A program made the position numbers and the translations under genes. From an uncultured Porphyromonadaceae bacterium (GTDB lineage Bacteria; Bacteroidota; Bacteroidia; Bacteroidales; Muribaculaceae), in assembly GCA_945231345.1 (NCBI GenBank), contig CALYOL010000002.1:1-42662 (forward strand): DNA of 42,662 nt, in the 5' to 3' direction. The notes under the pieces were generated by a model. It ran no database searches. It saw only the letters and a list, made by a program, of their open reading frames with translations, and was not told where the DNA came from. Shown here one piece after another: positions 10,089-18,957 of the stretch (the first letter of the stretch is position 1; the number at the start of each line of letters is the position of its first letter).

Positions 10089-10120
10089 CTTGTTTTTAAC
10101 GAGGTAGCAAGCACTCGGTG
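10089..10120 (-). promoter_or_regulatory. Candidate preQ1-I riboswitch aptamer
   Basis: Minus strand: CGAG-UG-CUUG-CUAC-CUCG-UUAAAAA-CAAG. P1 CGAG:CUCG; pseudoknot P2 CUUG:CAAG; A-rich tail; C immediately before the P1 3' strand, U after the P1 5' strand, A before the P2 3' strand. Upstream of a queuosine-precursor transporter. Confidence 0.8.
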
Positions 10121-10141
10121 TTAATAATTATTTTGTCAATA

Positions 10142-10172
10142 CAAAGGTAGTGAATTTTTTCCATATGGCAAA
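10142..10172 (-). promoter_or_regulatory. Bacteroidetes-type promoter of yhhQ operon
   Basis: -33 TTTG (10169-10172), 19-bp spacer, -7 TACCTTTG (10142-10149) on the minus strand. Confidence 0.75.
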
Positions 10173-10185
10173 AATATGCCATATG
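10162..10185. repeat. Perfect inverted repeat CATATGGCA-N6-TGCCATATG
   Basis: 9-bp arms 10162-10170 and 10177-10185; overlaps the -33 element. Confidence 0.8.
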
Positions 10186-10196
10186 AATGTATAAAA

Positions 10197-10230
10197 AGCG
10201 GGGCAATCCGCAAAAGGAGGATGCCCCGCT
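10197..10230 (-). terminator. Intrinsic terminator downstream of GH13 gene
   Basis: Minus strand AGCGGGGCA...TGCCCCGCT followed by TTTTTATAC. Confidence 0.8.
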
Positions 10231-10255
10231 AATTAATTTGTTTCAAGAATTTGAA

Positions 10256-11695
10256 TTACTTTTTAACGTAGATGCGGTATTCGCCAGGAGCGAGAGTTGT
10301 AGGATATTCTTCAGCTTCGCCTGTGAAGTAGTTGATGAGACAGTCGCAAGCCTTTGGAGCGTCTGCGGTGTATTTAACTTCAGCAGAGTCTTTGCCAAGG
10401 TTAAGCATTACGATTACCGGCTGCTCGTCTTTGCAGCGAGAGAAAATGTATAGGTCGTCAGACTCTGTTGCGTATCGAACCATTTCTCCGCCTTCAAGTC
10501 CTGCCTTGAGTGCAGGCTGTGAGTGCTTGAGTGCGTTAAGTTTCTGATAGAAAGTAAAATACTCGTTGCGAGGCTCAAATTCAGGAGCTGTATCTTTCTT
10601 GAAGAACTCAAATGCGCGGTTCATACCGGTTTCTTGACCTGTGTAGATAAGAGGCATGCCCGGGAGAGTGTAAGAAAGTACGGCGAAAGCAGCCTGAAGG
10701 TTGCCAAGACGTTCAAATTCAGTGCCTTCCCAAGAGTTGAGGTCATGATTTGTAATCATGTTCATCAGGTATGAATCTTTTGGATATTCCTGAGCCTGAG
10801 CTGCGAGGAGGGAGTCAATGGCAACTGCATGTTTAACAGGGAATTGACGGATTTCGCCAGTTTCCTTGTTAGCGTAAGTGTATTGACCTGCGGTAGCGGC
10901 TATTTCGCTGAAAAGGTCTTTCATAGGCCAGTTGTAACCCATGTTGAAGCCTTCTTTCTGAAGTTCTGGCTTGCTTGCTTCGGCGAGCATGAAAACACCT
11001 CCTTCTTTAGCAGCGTCGAGAGTTGGGCGCACTTCGTTCCAGAAGTCTGTAGGCACTTCACCGGCAACGTCGCAGCGGAAGCCGTCGATTCCGATTTCCT
11101 TTACCCAGAAGAGGAGGGCGTCTGTCATAGCAGCGCGAGTCTCAGGCTTTGAGTAGTCGAGTTTGTAAGTATCTGTCCAGTCGAAAGGACCATACATTTT
11201 GCCTTCTTCGTTAAGTGCGTAGTATTCAGGATGTTCAGTAACCCAAGCATTGTCACAACCTGTGTGGTTTGGAACCCAGTCTATGATAACTTTAAATCCA
11301 AGTTCGTGAGCTTTTGCTACGAAAGCCTTGAAAGAGTCGATGTTTCCGAGTTCTGGGTTGACATCTTTGTAGTCGCGTACGGCATAGTAGCTTCCGAGCT
11401 CGCCTTTGCGGTTAAGTTCAGAGATTGGGTGGATTGGCATGAGCCAGAGAATGTCTACGCCGAGGTCTTTGAGTCTCGGGAGTTGGTCGCCGAGAGCTTC
11501 GATTGTGCCTTCATTTGTGATTTGGCGCCAATTTACTTCATAAATAACAGCGTTACGGCTCCATTCAGGCTGAATGAGTGAAGTGTAAGTGGAGTCACGC
11601 TCAACTGTGGCGTTTTCCTGAGCCTTGTTGCCGGAGCAACTGAAGAGAGAGCCAAGCATTGTAGCTATGGCAGAAAAAATGAAGAATTTTTTCAT
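10256..11695 (-). CDS. Alpha-amylase family glycosyl hydrolase (GH13), probable lipoprotein
   Basis: ORF 479 aa; signal peptide with lipobox-like LFSC; VIDWVPNHTG, GIDGFRCDVAGE, FMLAEAS, NMITNHD GH13 motifs. Confidence 0.93.
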   Translation of the reverse strand: MKKFFIFSAIATMLGSLFSCSGNKAQENATVERDSTYTSLIQPEWSRNAVIYEVNWRQITNEGTIEALGDQLPRLKDLGVDILWLMPIHPISELNRKGELGSYYAVRDYKDVNPELGNIDSFKAFVAKAHELGFKVIIDWVPNHTGCDNAWVTEHPEYYALNEEGKMYGPFDWTDTYKLDYSKPETRAAMTDALLFWVKEIGIDGFRCDVAGEVPTDFWNEVRPTLDAAKEGGVFMLAEASKPELQKEGFNMGYNWPMKDLFSEIAATAGQYTYANKETGEIRQFPVKHAVAIDSLLAAQAQEYPKDSYLMNMITNHDLNSWEGTEFERLGNLQAAFAVLSYTLPGMPLIYTGQETGMNRAFEFFKKDTAPEFEPRNEYFTFYQKLNALKHSQPALKAGLEGGEMVRYATESDDLYIFSRCKDEQPVIVMLNLGKDSAEVKYTADAPKACDCLINYFTGEAEEYPTTLAPGEYRIYVKK

Positions 11696-11740
11696 GATAA
11701 AATTTTGGTTTTGTTAATATAAGTATGATTAATGTTATTA

Positions 11741-12337
11741 TTAGAAAAGTTTCAGCTGCGGGTCGATGAGAGTGAAGCTCATTCGGTGGTAAGGCGATGG
11801 TCCGAATTGCTCGATAGCTTGTCGGTGTGCCTTTGTTGGGTATCCCTTGTTCACGTCCCAGTGATACATAGGGTATTCATCGTGTATTCGTCGCATAAAT
11901 TCGTCACGATGAGTCTTTGCGAGTATTGAAGCCGCGGCAATGTTGGCAAATCTACCGTCGCCCTTGACAAACGTGCGGCAATCGAGGTCGCCGTAAGGCT
12001 TAAATCTGTTTCCATCTACAATCACGGCTCCGGGTCGGACGGAGAGAGCGTCGAGAGCGCGGTGCATGGCAAGGATAGACGCATTAAGGATGTTAAATTT
12101 GTCTATTTCCTGTGCGGAGACCACGCCAACCGCCCAAGCAATGGCTTCAGCTTCAATGATGGGGCGAAGAAGCTCGCGTCGTCGTTCGGTAAGCTTTTTA
12201 GAGTCGTTAATCAGCTCATTTTGAAAGTCGTCGGGCAAAATAACGGCAGCGGCGAAGACCGGTCCGGCAAGACAACCACGACCGGCTTCGTCTGTTCCTG
12301 CTTCGTTTATACCTGATATGTTGCAGATGGGCAGCAT
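11741..12337 (-). CDS. rnhB: Ribonuclease HII
   Basis: [34 protein letters not shown]; start chosen at ATG 12335-12337, overlapping the secA stop (TAATG). Confidence 0.96.
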   Translation of the reverse strand: MLPICNISGINEAGTDEAGRGCLAGPVFAAAVILPDDFQNELINDSKKLTERRRELLRPIIEAEAIAWAVGVVSAQEIDKFNILNASILAMHRALDALSVRPGAVIVDGNRFKPYGDLDCRTFVKGDGRFANIAAASILAKTHRDEFMRRIHDEYPMYHWDVNKGYPTKAHRQAIEQFGPSPYHRMSFTLIDPQLKLF

Positions 12338-15300
12338 TACATGCCTTTTCCGTGACAGTTTTTGAATTTCTTGCCGCTGCCGCAAGGACAAGGGTCGTTG
12401 CGACCTACTTTCGGACCAACGATAGTAGGCATTTTTGGCTGTGGGGCACCTTGTGGAGCAGATGCGGCCTGACGCTGTGCATTTTCGCCCGGAACGCTTT
12501 CCTTGCTGGTCTTGTAGCGAGAGTAGTCTGTCTTATTGTCAGCTATAGCCCTGTCAACTTTTACCTGACGCTGCTCAGTACCTTCCTGGCTTGGTGGGGG
12601 AGTCTGTACGAAAATCTGTCCGTGCATAAGTGCTGCCATTGCCTTGCTGTTAAGCTGGCTGAGCATAGTCTCAAACAGGTGGAAAGACTCGATTTTGTAT
12701 ATTACGAGTGGGTCTTTCTGTTCGTAAGAAGCATTTTGTACGCTTTGGCGTAGCTGGTCGAGCTCGCGGAGGTGTTCTTTCCAGAGTTCGTCGATAGAGA
12801 AGAGCAGGAGCAGCTTGTGCCATTCCTTGACTATAGACTTGCAGTCGGTCTTATATGCCTCGGTAATATCTACGATAATTCTGAATACACGCTTTCCGTC
12901 GGTTATAGGAACCTGGATACGTCCTGTAGCACCACGGTTTTCCACCCAGTCTTTGATGACCGGGAGGGCTACTTCACAGATGCGTTCATTGCGACGTTCA
13001 CGAGCTTCAGCAGCAGCGGCATAAATTTTATCTATGCGGTCTTCTTCAGACATTCGGGTGTATTCGTCTTCAGTGAACGGGAGAGCGATAGTAAGGCTGC
13101 GCATCATTTCATCCTCGAGGTCGCTGTAGAAGAAGCAATTCTTGACAGAGTTTTCAATCAGGTCGTAGAGCATGTTTTGCAGGTCCATCTCGATGCGTTC
13201 TCCAAGAAGGGCGTGGCGGCGGCGAGAGTAAATGTAAGTACGCTGCTTGTTCATCACGTCGTCGTATTCAAGGAGTCTCTTTCGGATACCGAAGTTGTTT
13301 TCCTCTACGCGTTTCTGTGCATTTTCAATGGCTTTAGTCACCATTCCGGCTTCAATTCGCTCACCTTCTTCAAGTCCGAGACGGTCCAGCATCTTCATGA
13401 CGCTGTCTGTGGCGAATAGTCGCATCAGCTGGTCTTCGAATGAAACGTAGAAAACAGAAGAGCCGGGGTCTCCCTGACGTCCTGAACGTCCTCGGAGCTG
13501 ACGGTCAACACGTCGAGACTCATGTCGCTCAGTACCGATGATGGCAAGTCCGCCAATGCCTTCCTTCGTGCTCTTTTCAATGATTTCAGGGTCATGAAGG
13601 TCTTTAACTTCCTGCGGAAGCTTGATGTCGGTACCACGACCAGCCATGTTGGTGGCGATAGTTACCGCGCCCGGTCGTCCTGCGAATTTTACGATTTCGG
13701 CTTCCTTTTGGTGAAGCTTTGCGTTGAGGACCTGGTGTTCGATATGGTTCATCTTGAGCATACGGCTCAGGAGCTCGGAAATTTCAACAGAAGTAGTGCC
13801 GACAAGAACGGGGCGTCCGATTTCGTGTAGACGCTTGATTTCCTCAATAACGGCATTATATTTTTCGCGTTTTGTCTTATACACGCGGTCGTTCATGTCG
13901 ATGCGTCTGATAGGACGGTTTGTAGGGATAGTTACGACGTCGAGTTTGTATATGTCCCAAAATTCACCGGCTTCCGTCTCTGCGGTACCGGTCATACCGG
14001 CGAGCTTGTGATACATACGGAAGTAGTTCTGTAGGGTGATAGTTGCGAAAGTCTGAGTAGCAGCTTCAACCTTTACGCCTTCCTTAGCTTCGATTGCCTG
14101 GTGAAGCCCGTCGCTGTATCGGCGACCTTCCATGATACGTCCTGTCTGCTCGTCAACAATCTTGATTTTATTATCGTCGATGACGTATTCCACGTCTTTT
14201 TCAAAGAGTGTGTAAGCCTTGAGGAGCTGTGTGACTGTGTGTACGCGCTCAGCCTTGATTGCATAGTTTTGCATAGCATCATCTTTGCGCTGCTGACGCT
14301 CGGCGGCGTCTGTAATAGTCTCAATTTCAGAAAGTTCTGCGGCAATGTCAGGGAGAACAAAGAATTTCGGGTCTTGTGAAGCTCCGGTCAGCACGTCGAT
14401 ACCTTTATCAGTGAGTTCTACGCTGCGGTTTTTCTCATCAATGATGAAGAATAGCGGGTCTGTGATGAAAGGCATTTCGCGAGAATTATCTTGCAAGTAA
14501 TAAGCCTCGGTCTCGAGGAGGAGGTTTTTCATTCCTTCCTGGCTGAGGAACTTGATGAGTGCGCTGTTTTTAGGGAGTCCCTTGAATGCGCGGAAAAGGA
14601 GGATTGCACCTTCTTTCTGCTGTTCTTTGTCGCCGGAAGCGATTTTAGTCTTTGCTTCAGATAGAATTTGGGTGATGAGCTTTCTCTGTGCCTCTACAAC
14701 GCGCTTGACGTTTTCCTTATATTCGTCGAATAGCTGGTCATCGCCCTTAGCAACAGGACCGGAGATGATGAGTGGTGTACGGGCATCGTCAATGAGGACA
14801 GAGTCCACCTCATCGACAATAGCGTAGTAATGCTTGCGCTGCACGAGGTCGTCAGGCTTCATTGCCATGTTGTCGCGGAGGTAGTCGAAACCAAATTCGT
14901 TGTTAGTACCGAAAGTGATGTCGCACTCGTAAGCGCGTCGGCGTTCAAGTGTGTTTGGCTCGTGCTTGTCAATGCAGTCAACGGTTGAACCATGGAACAT
15001 ATACAGAGGTCCCATCCACTCAGAGTCACGTTTTGCGAGGTAGTCGTTTACGGTGACAACGTGAACTCCGCGTCCGGAGAGAGAGCGGAGGAAAACAGGG
15101 AGTGTTGCAACGAGTGTCTTACCTTCACCGGTAGCCATCTCGGCGATTTTGCCTTGGTGAAGAACGATACCACCGATGAGCTGAACGTTGTAGTGAACCA
15201 TATCCCATGTGATTTCGTTACCACCGGCAATCCAGTGATTTTTCCAGAGAGCTTTGTCTCCTTCGATGCTCACGAAGTCTTTGCCTTGGGCGGCGAGGTC

Positions 15301-15708
15301 TCGGTCCATGTCGGTTGCAGTAACTTCAATGGTTTCGTTAGCGGCAAAGCGGCGAGCGGTCTCGCGTATAGCGGCGAAAACTACAGGGAGTGCCTCGTCG
15401 AGCTTTTTGTCTATCGTCTCGATGATATCCTTTTCGAGTTTATCTATTTCGTCCCATAGTGGCTGGCGTTTTTCCACCGGGGTTTCTTCGATTTTAACTT
15501 TTAGCTCAGCTACTTTAGCCTCATTGTCAGCAACGGCGCTCTTAATGCCAAAGCGGATTTGAGTGATTTTGTCGCGTAGCTCATCGTTGCTGAGCGCGCC
15601 GAGAGCAGGCTCTTCGGCGAGAATTTTGTCCAGAATAGGCTGAATTTCCTTGAGGTCTTTTTCAGACTTGTTACCAAAGAGTTTGCCTAAGAAACTGAGA
15701 AATGACAT
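12337..15708 (-). CDS. secA: Preprotein translocase subunit SecA
   Basis: Start reassigned to [20 protein letters not shown] (ATG 15706-15708). [42 protein letters not shown]-terminal zinc motif [16 protein letters not shown]. Confidence 0.98.
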   Translation of the reverse strand: MSFLSFLGKLFGNKSEKDLKEIQPILDKILAEEPALGALSNDELRDKITQIRFGIKSAVADNEAKVAELKVKIEETPVEKRQPLWDEIDKLEKDIIETIDKKLDEALPVVFAAIRETARRFAANETIEVTATDMDRDLAAQGKDFVSIEGDKALWKNHWIAGGNEITWDMVHYNVQLIGGIVLHQGKIAEMATGEGKTLVATLPVFLRSLSGRGVHVVTVNDYLAKRDSEWMGPLYMFHGSTVDCIDKHEPNTLERRRAYECDITFGTNNEFGFDYLRDNMAMKPDDLVQRKHYYAIVDEVDSVLIDDARTPLIISGPVAKGDDQLFDEYKENVKRVVEAQRKLITQILSEAKTKIASGDKEQQKEGAILLFRAFKGLPKNSALIKFLSQEGMKNLLLETEAYYLQDNSREMPFITDPLFFIIDEKNRSVELTDKGIDVLTGASQDPKFFVLPDIAAELSEIETITDAAERQQRKDDAMQNYAIKAERVHTVTQLLKAYTLFEKDVEYVIDDNKIKIVDEQTGRIMEGRRYSDGLHQAIEAKEGVKVEAATQTFATITLQNYFRMYHKLAGMTGTAETEAGEFWDIYKLDVVTIPTNRPIRRIDMNDRVYKTKREKYNAVIEEIKRLHEIGRPVLVGTTSVEISELLSRMLKMNHIEHQVLNAKLHQKEAEIVKFAGRPGAVTIATNMAGRGTDIKLPQEVKDLHDPEIIEKSTKEGIGGLAIIGTERHESRRVDRQLRGRSGRQGDPGSSVFYVSFEDQLMRLFATDSVMKMLDRLGLEEGERIEAGMVTKAIENAQKRVEENNFGIRKRLLEYDDVMNKQRTYIYSRRRHALLGERIEMDLQNMLYDLIENSVKNCFFYSDLEDEMMRSLTIALPFTEDEYTRMSEEDRIDKIYAAAAEARERRNERICEVALPVIKDWVENRGATGRIQVPITDGKRVFRIIVDITEAYKTDCKSIVKEWHKLLLLFSIDELWKEHLRELDQLRQSVQNASYEQKDPLVIYKIESFHLFETMLSQLNSKAMAALMHGQIFVQTPPPSQEGTEQRQVKVDRAIADNKTDYSRYKTSKESVPGENAQRQAASAPQGAPQPKMPTIVGPKVGRNDPCPCGSGKKFKNCHGKGM

Positions 15709-15745
15709 ATTATATATTGAAATTTTATTGTTATCTTGATTGAAT

Positions 15746-17368
15746 TTATTTGAAGTCGAGTCGGAGAGGGGGCTGAGTAGCCGCATTTGGCGAGCGGATA
15801 CGCAAGATGGATGCGATAGTAGGCGCAATGGCACGCGGGTCTACAGCGCCGGTTATAGTTTTGCTTTTAATGTTCGGAGCAAGGATGAAAGCGGGCGCGA
15901 TAGGCGCGGTCTGCCGCTGAATTTTCGGGTAAGTGTCAGGATTTGGAGACACAGTTCCGTCGTCTACGATGTCCCAACCGGGGAAGGTGGAGATGTAGAT
16001 GTCTGCAGCAAAATCCTGATTTATGTTACGTCGTGGAGGAGTTGCAGTCTCTCCAATTCGTTCCGCAATGATGTCGTCGATAGTCTGTGCCTCGGAAATG
16101 CCAGCCATTCGATTAAGGAAACGGGCAGACTCTGAGCGAATTGCTGCAAGGTCTATGTCGCGCTGCTTTATTAGCTCGTGATTTAGATAAAACTGGTTTT
16201 GGTCGTAACCTATAACCCATTCTCCGTTGCCGTAAATGGCTATCAAATAAATATTTAGCAGTGAAATAGCTTTTCGTGGAGAAAATTCTCCCGCCGGAGT
16301 GTCCCACTCGTTTTCTTTGCTGCGGCGCCTTGTGACGTTGCTCGGAAGCCCTGTGATAACAATCATAGTGCGGTCCATTCCCGGTCCGTTTGTGTCAATG
16401 GCAGTGATAAGGCTCTTAATTTCTCTGTCGAGCCTGATGTAGCTGTCCATTTGCTCCATTCTGATGTCATGGTCGTCGCCATAAATGAAAGGGGTGACGG
16501 TGTAGCTGAGGTTCAGCATGTCGATGTTTTCGCCTTTTCCAAGGCTGAGCGACTTAATATAGTCACTTGCAATGGATGTCACCTCCGTGTTTACGAGTGG
16601 AGTATTCTTATAGTGGACAATTCTCTGTGGGTCAGTACGATAGAATGTATGGCGGAAAGAGTATAGTTTCTTATAGTTTGGCAGGTCCGGGTATAACTCG
16701 GGGCTGATGGCGGACTTCCATGCCATTGTGTCCAGCCTCATGTCCAGTGGCTGCATCCGGTTTCGCGTCTGTATAGTGTAAGGCGCGTCTTTGTAGTAAG
16801 TGGAGGTAGCCCATTTGCCGGATGTGTTGTCAATCCAGAATGCGCTGTTGCCTTTGTGTCCTGCCATTATGATGGCTTGTGCGGCGTCAGGGCATATTGA
16901 ATAGACGTGGTTTAGACCTTGTGAAGCAATTCTCAGCTCATCGCCGATAGTGGAGACGCGGAGGGCGCGGGGGGAGTAAGTTTCGTTTGTGAAATTGCCG
17001 AGGGTTGAAGAGTCGATGAAAAACGAAAGCGTGCGTCGACTTGCTCGGTCGTAAACCATGGATGATGCTACGCCGTTCATGGCCGGGCTTGCACCGGTCT
17101 GTACGATTGCAGTGGAAGCGGCGGGGTCGAGTACAGAGCCGAAGTTGAGGTCTGTGATAGTGACGCCGTCTCGCATTATCCGTTGTAGTCCTCCGTCGGT
17201 AAATTGGTCTTTGAGCAGGTTGATATAGTCCAGCGACAGCCCGTCTACAACAATATTCACAACCAGCGAGGGGCGACCTGCGGGCTGTGCTGAAAGCGTC
17301 ACAGTAGCCATAGTGGCTAATATGAGGCTAACGATATTGCGAGTCAGTTTTTGTTTTTTCTTTGCCAT
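15746..17368 (-). CDS. Alkaline phosphatase / nucleotide pyrophosphatase family protein
   Basis: Start reassigned to [15 protein letters not shown] with signal peptide. [80 protein letters not shown]. Confidence 0.85.
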   Translation of the reverse strand: MAKKKQKLTRNIVSLILATMATVTLSAQPAGRPSLVVNIVVDGLSLDYINLLKDQFTDGGLQRIMRDGVTITDLNFGSVLDPAASTAIVQTGASPAMNGVASSMVYDRASRRTLSFFIDSSTLGNFTNETYSPRALRVSTIGDELRIASQGLNHVYSICPDAAQAIIMAGHKGNSAFWIDNTSGKWATSTYYKDAPYTIQTRNRMQPLDMRLDTMAWKSAISPELYPDLPNYKKLYSFRHTFYRTDPQRIVHYKNTPLVNTEVTSIASDYIKSLSLGKGENIDMLNLSYTVTPFIYGDDHDIRMEQMDSYIRLDREIKSLITAIDTNGPGMDRTMIVITGLPSNVTRRRSKENEWDTPAGEFSPRKAISLLNIYLIAIYGNGEWVIGYDQNQFYLNHELIKQRDIDLAAIRSESARFLNRMAGISEAQTIDDIIAERIGETATPPRRNINQDFAADIYISTFPGWDIVDDGTVSPNPDTYPKIQRQTAPIAPAFILAPNIKSKTITGAVDPRAIAPTIASILRIRSPNAATQPPLRLDFK

Positions 17369-18522
17369 CGGGCTATGTATAAATAAGTGTAACTGCGTAA
17401 CAATAAGGCGATTACAATAGGTATAAATGCGGGGTTTGCCGTTTGTATGCCTATGGAAATCACTATTAGATACGCAATTAAGCACACAAAGTTAAGCAAA
17501 ATAGGCGAGACTGCCAACATTTTTGACTTATTTATCCACATTAGTGGCAAAATTGCAATGCTCACCGGGCTTAGCCATAGGTAATTAAAGTTTGGTGATG
17601 TGGCTTCGTGTGTTGATTTGAAGATTAGGAAAGTGAGGAGGAGCGAGCAGAGAATGACTGGGACATAAATGACAGTGTCCATCCAGAGACTGACGACTTT
17701 TCTCCTTAAATCATAGACAGTTACGATAGCTGCAAGAATGAGGATTGCGATTGCAACGCACATTGGTGACTGTCGCCAAGGGGTGGGTGAGCAAGTGATG
17801 TCGGCATTTTCATCGCCATAGATTACAGTAGTGCTGACGATTTTCTTTTGCTTTCCGTCAAAGGTATAAGTTGCAGATGAGAGCAGGTGGGTGAGCATCG
17901 TGGGTGCGAAAACTTTTTCGCGAGGCGAGATTTGGTGGTCAATTCCGCATCCCAGGGCGATGTCGATGCCAAACTGATACCAGGGGTAGTTTCGGTGATA
18001 GTAATCCATAGCCTGGCGGTAAGTGGAAATTTCCGGCATATAGTCTTGATACATAAGTTTTTGTCCGAGAGCTTTCTCAATGATGGCCATGGGCTGCGTT
18101 GCGCAGTTGTTTTTTATGTAGTTATATCGATAGACGTTGTTTGGAGGTGTTAGGTTTTTATTGACTAAGTCCAAAATTTTCCGCGCCACGTCTTGCGGAA
18201 TATCGAGTTTCTGCTCGTAAACAGTCCGTCCCTCTTTTTTGTAGCAGTAGAGAAAATAATCGGTGGGAACAGCGCCGCACATATAATCAGTTTCGCCAGA
18301 CACGAAGCGTCCCACGAAATTTGGTGCAGAGAAATCAAAAAGCCCCCAGTTAATTACATAGTCGATGCTGTCTCCAACGGTAATTCTCATTGCCGCATGG
18401 CCTTCCAGCTCATAGATTTGTCGTCCTTGCGCTGTGGTAATCATGCTGATTGTCACAGTGTTATCAGCAGTAGCGCAGAATGCTGAAAGGAATATGAGTA
18501 GTGTGGTTATAGTCTGTTTCAT
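17344..18522 (-). CDS. DUF4105 family protein, candidate lipoprotein N-acyltransferase (Lnb-like)
   Basis: ORF 392 aa; signal peptide, YELEGHAAMRIT, NWGLFDFSAPNFVGRFVSGETDYMC, YNYIKNNCATQPMAIIE, C-terminal TM segments. Confidence 0.8.
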   Translation of the reverse strand: MKQTITTLLIFLSAFCATADNTVTISMITTAQGRQIYELEGHAAMRITVGDSIDYVINWGLFDFSAPNFVGRFVSGETDYMCGAVPTDYFLYCYKKEGRTVYEQKLDIPQDVARKILDLVNKNLTPPNNVYRYNYIKNNCATQPMAIIEKALGQKLMYQDYMPEISTYRQAMDYYHRNYPWYQFGIDIALGCGIDHQISPREKVFAPTMLTHLLSSATYTFDGKQKKIVSTTVIYGDENADITCSPTPWRQSPMCVAIAILILAAIVTVYDLRRKVVSLWMDTVIYVPVILCSLLLTFLIFKSTHEATSPNFNYLWLSPVSIAILPLMWINKSKMLAVSPILLNFVCLIAYLIVISIGIQTANPAFIPIVIALLLRSYTYLYIARWQRKNKN

Positions 18523-18681
18523 GTTTGCAAATTTAGCAAAAAACCACGATATTTACACAGCCTGCATAAATATTTTTCTTTAGAGAGTGAGAGTCAATGT
18601 TTTTTTGTATGATAGAGGCAAGAAAAATAAATAATAGATAATTTTTCTATTGCGGAGAAATGATTTTTTTTGCAAAAATAC

Positions 18682-18712
18682 TTTGAAACGGTGATAAAAA
18701 GTTGTAACTTTG
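18682..18712 (+). promoter_or_regulatory. Bacteroidetes-type promoter for the surface protein
   Basis: -33 TTTG (18682-18685), 19-bp spacer, -7 TAACTTTG (18705-18712). Confidence 0.7.
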
Positions 18713-18957
18713 CAGTGTCATAAAGAGAAAATTGTAGTTATTGCTTTGAGAATGTCTAAAATTGTAAGATAATCGCTTTTTGTGTTCAGTTTTCTTGCAT
18801 AAAAATATTGATATTTGCTACAAAATAAGGACATTTCTTTTCACATTTCTACAAATGGTGTGATAAAGCTTGAAAGAGGAATTTAAGATAAAATCAACAA
18901 TATGTTTAACCGCTAATCCGTGAGTAGTCGCGGTGAGGCAAAAAATTATTAATTACG

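Noticed and set aside
10085-10114. Extended N-terminus MLATSLKTRT for the queuosine transporter
   Set aside because: Would translate the riboswitch region; family N-terminus and leader layout support the ATG at 10084.
12772-13419. 215-aa plus-strand ORF antisense to secA
   Set aside because: Fully inside secA; no homology features.
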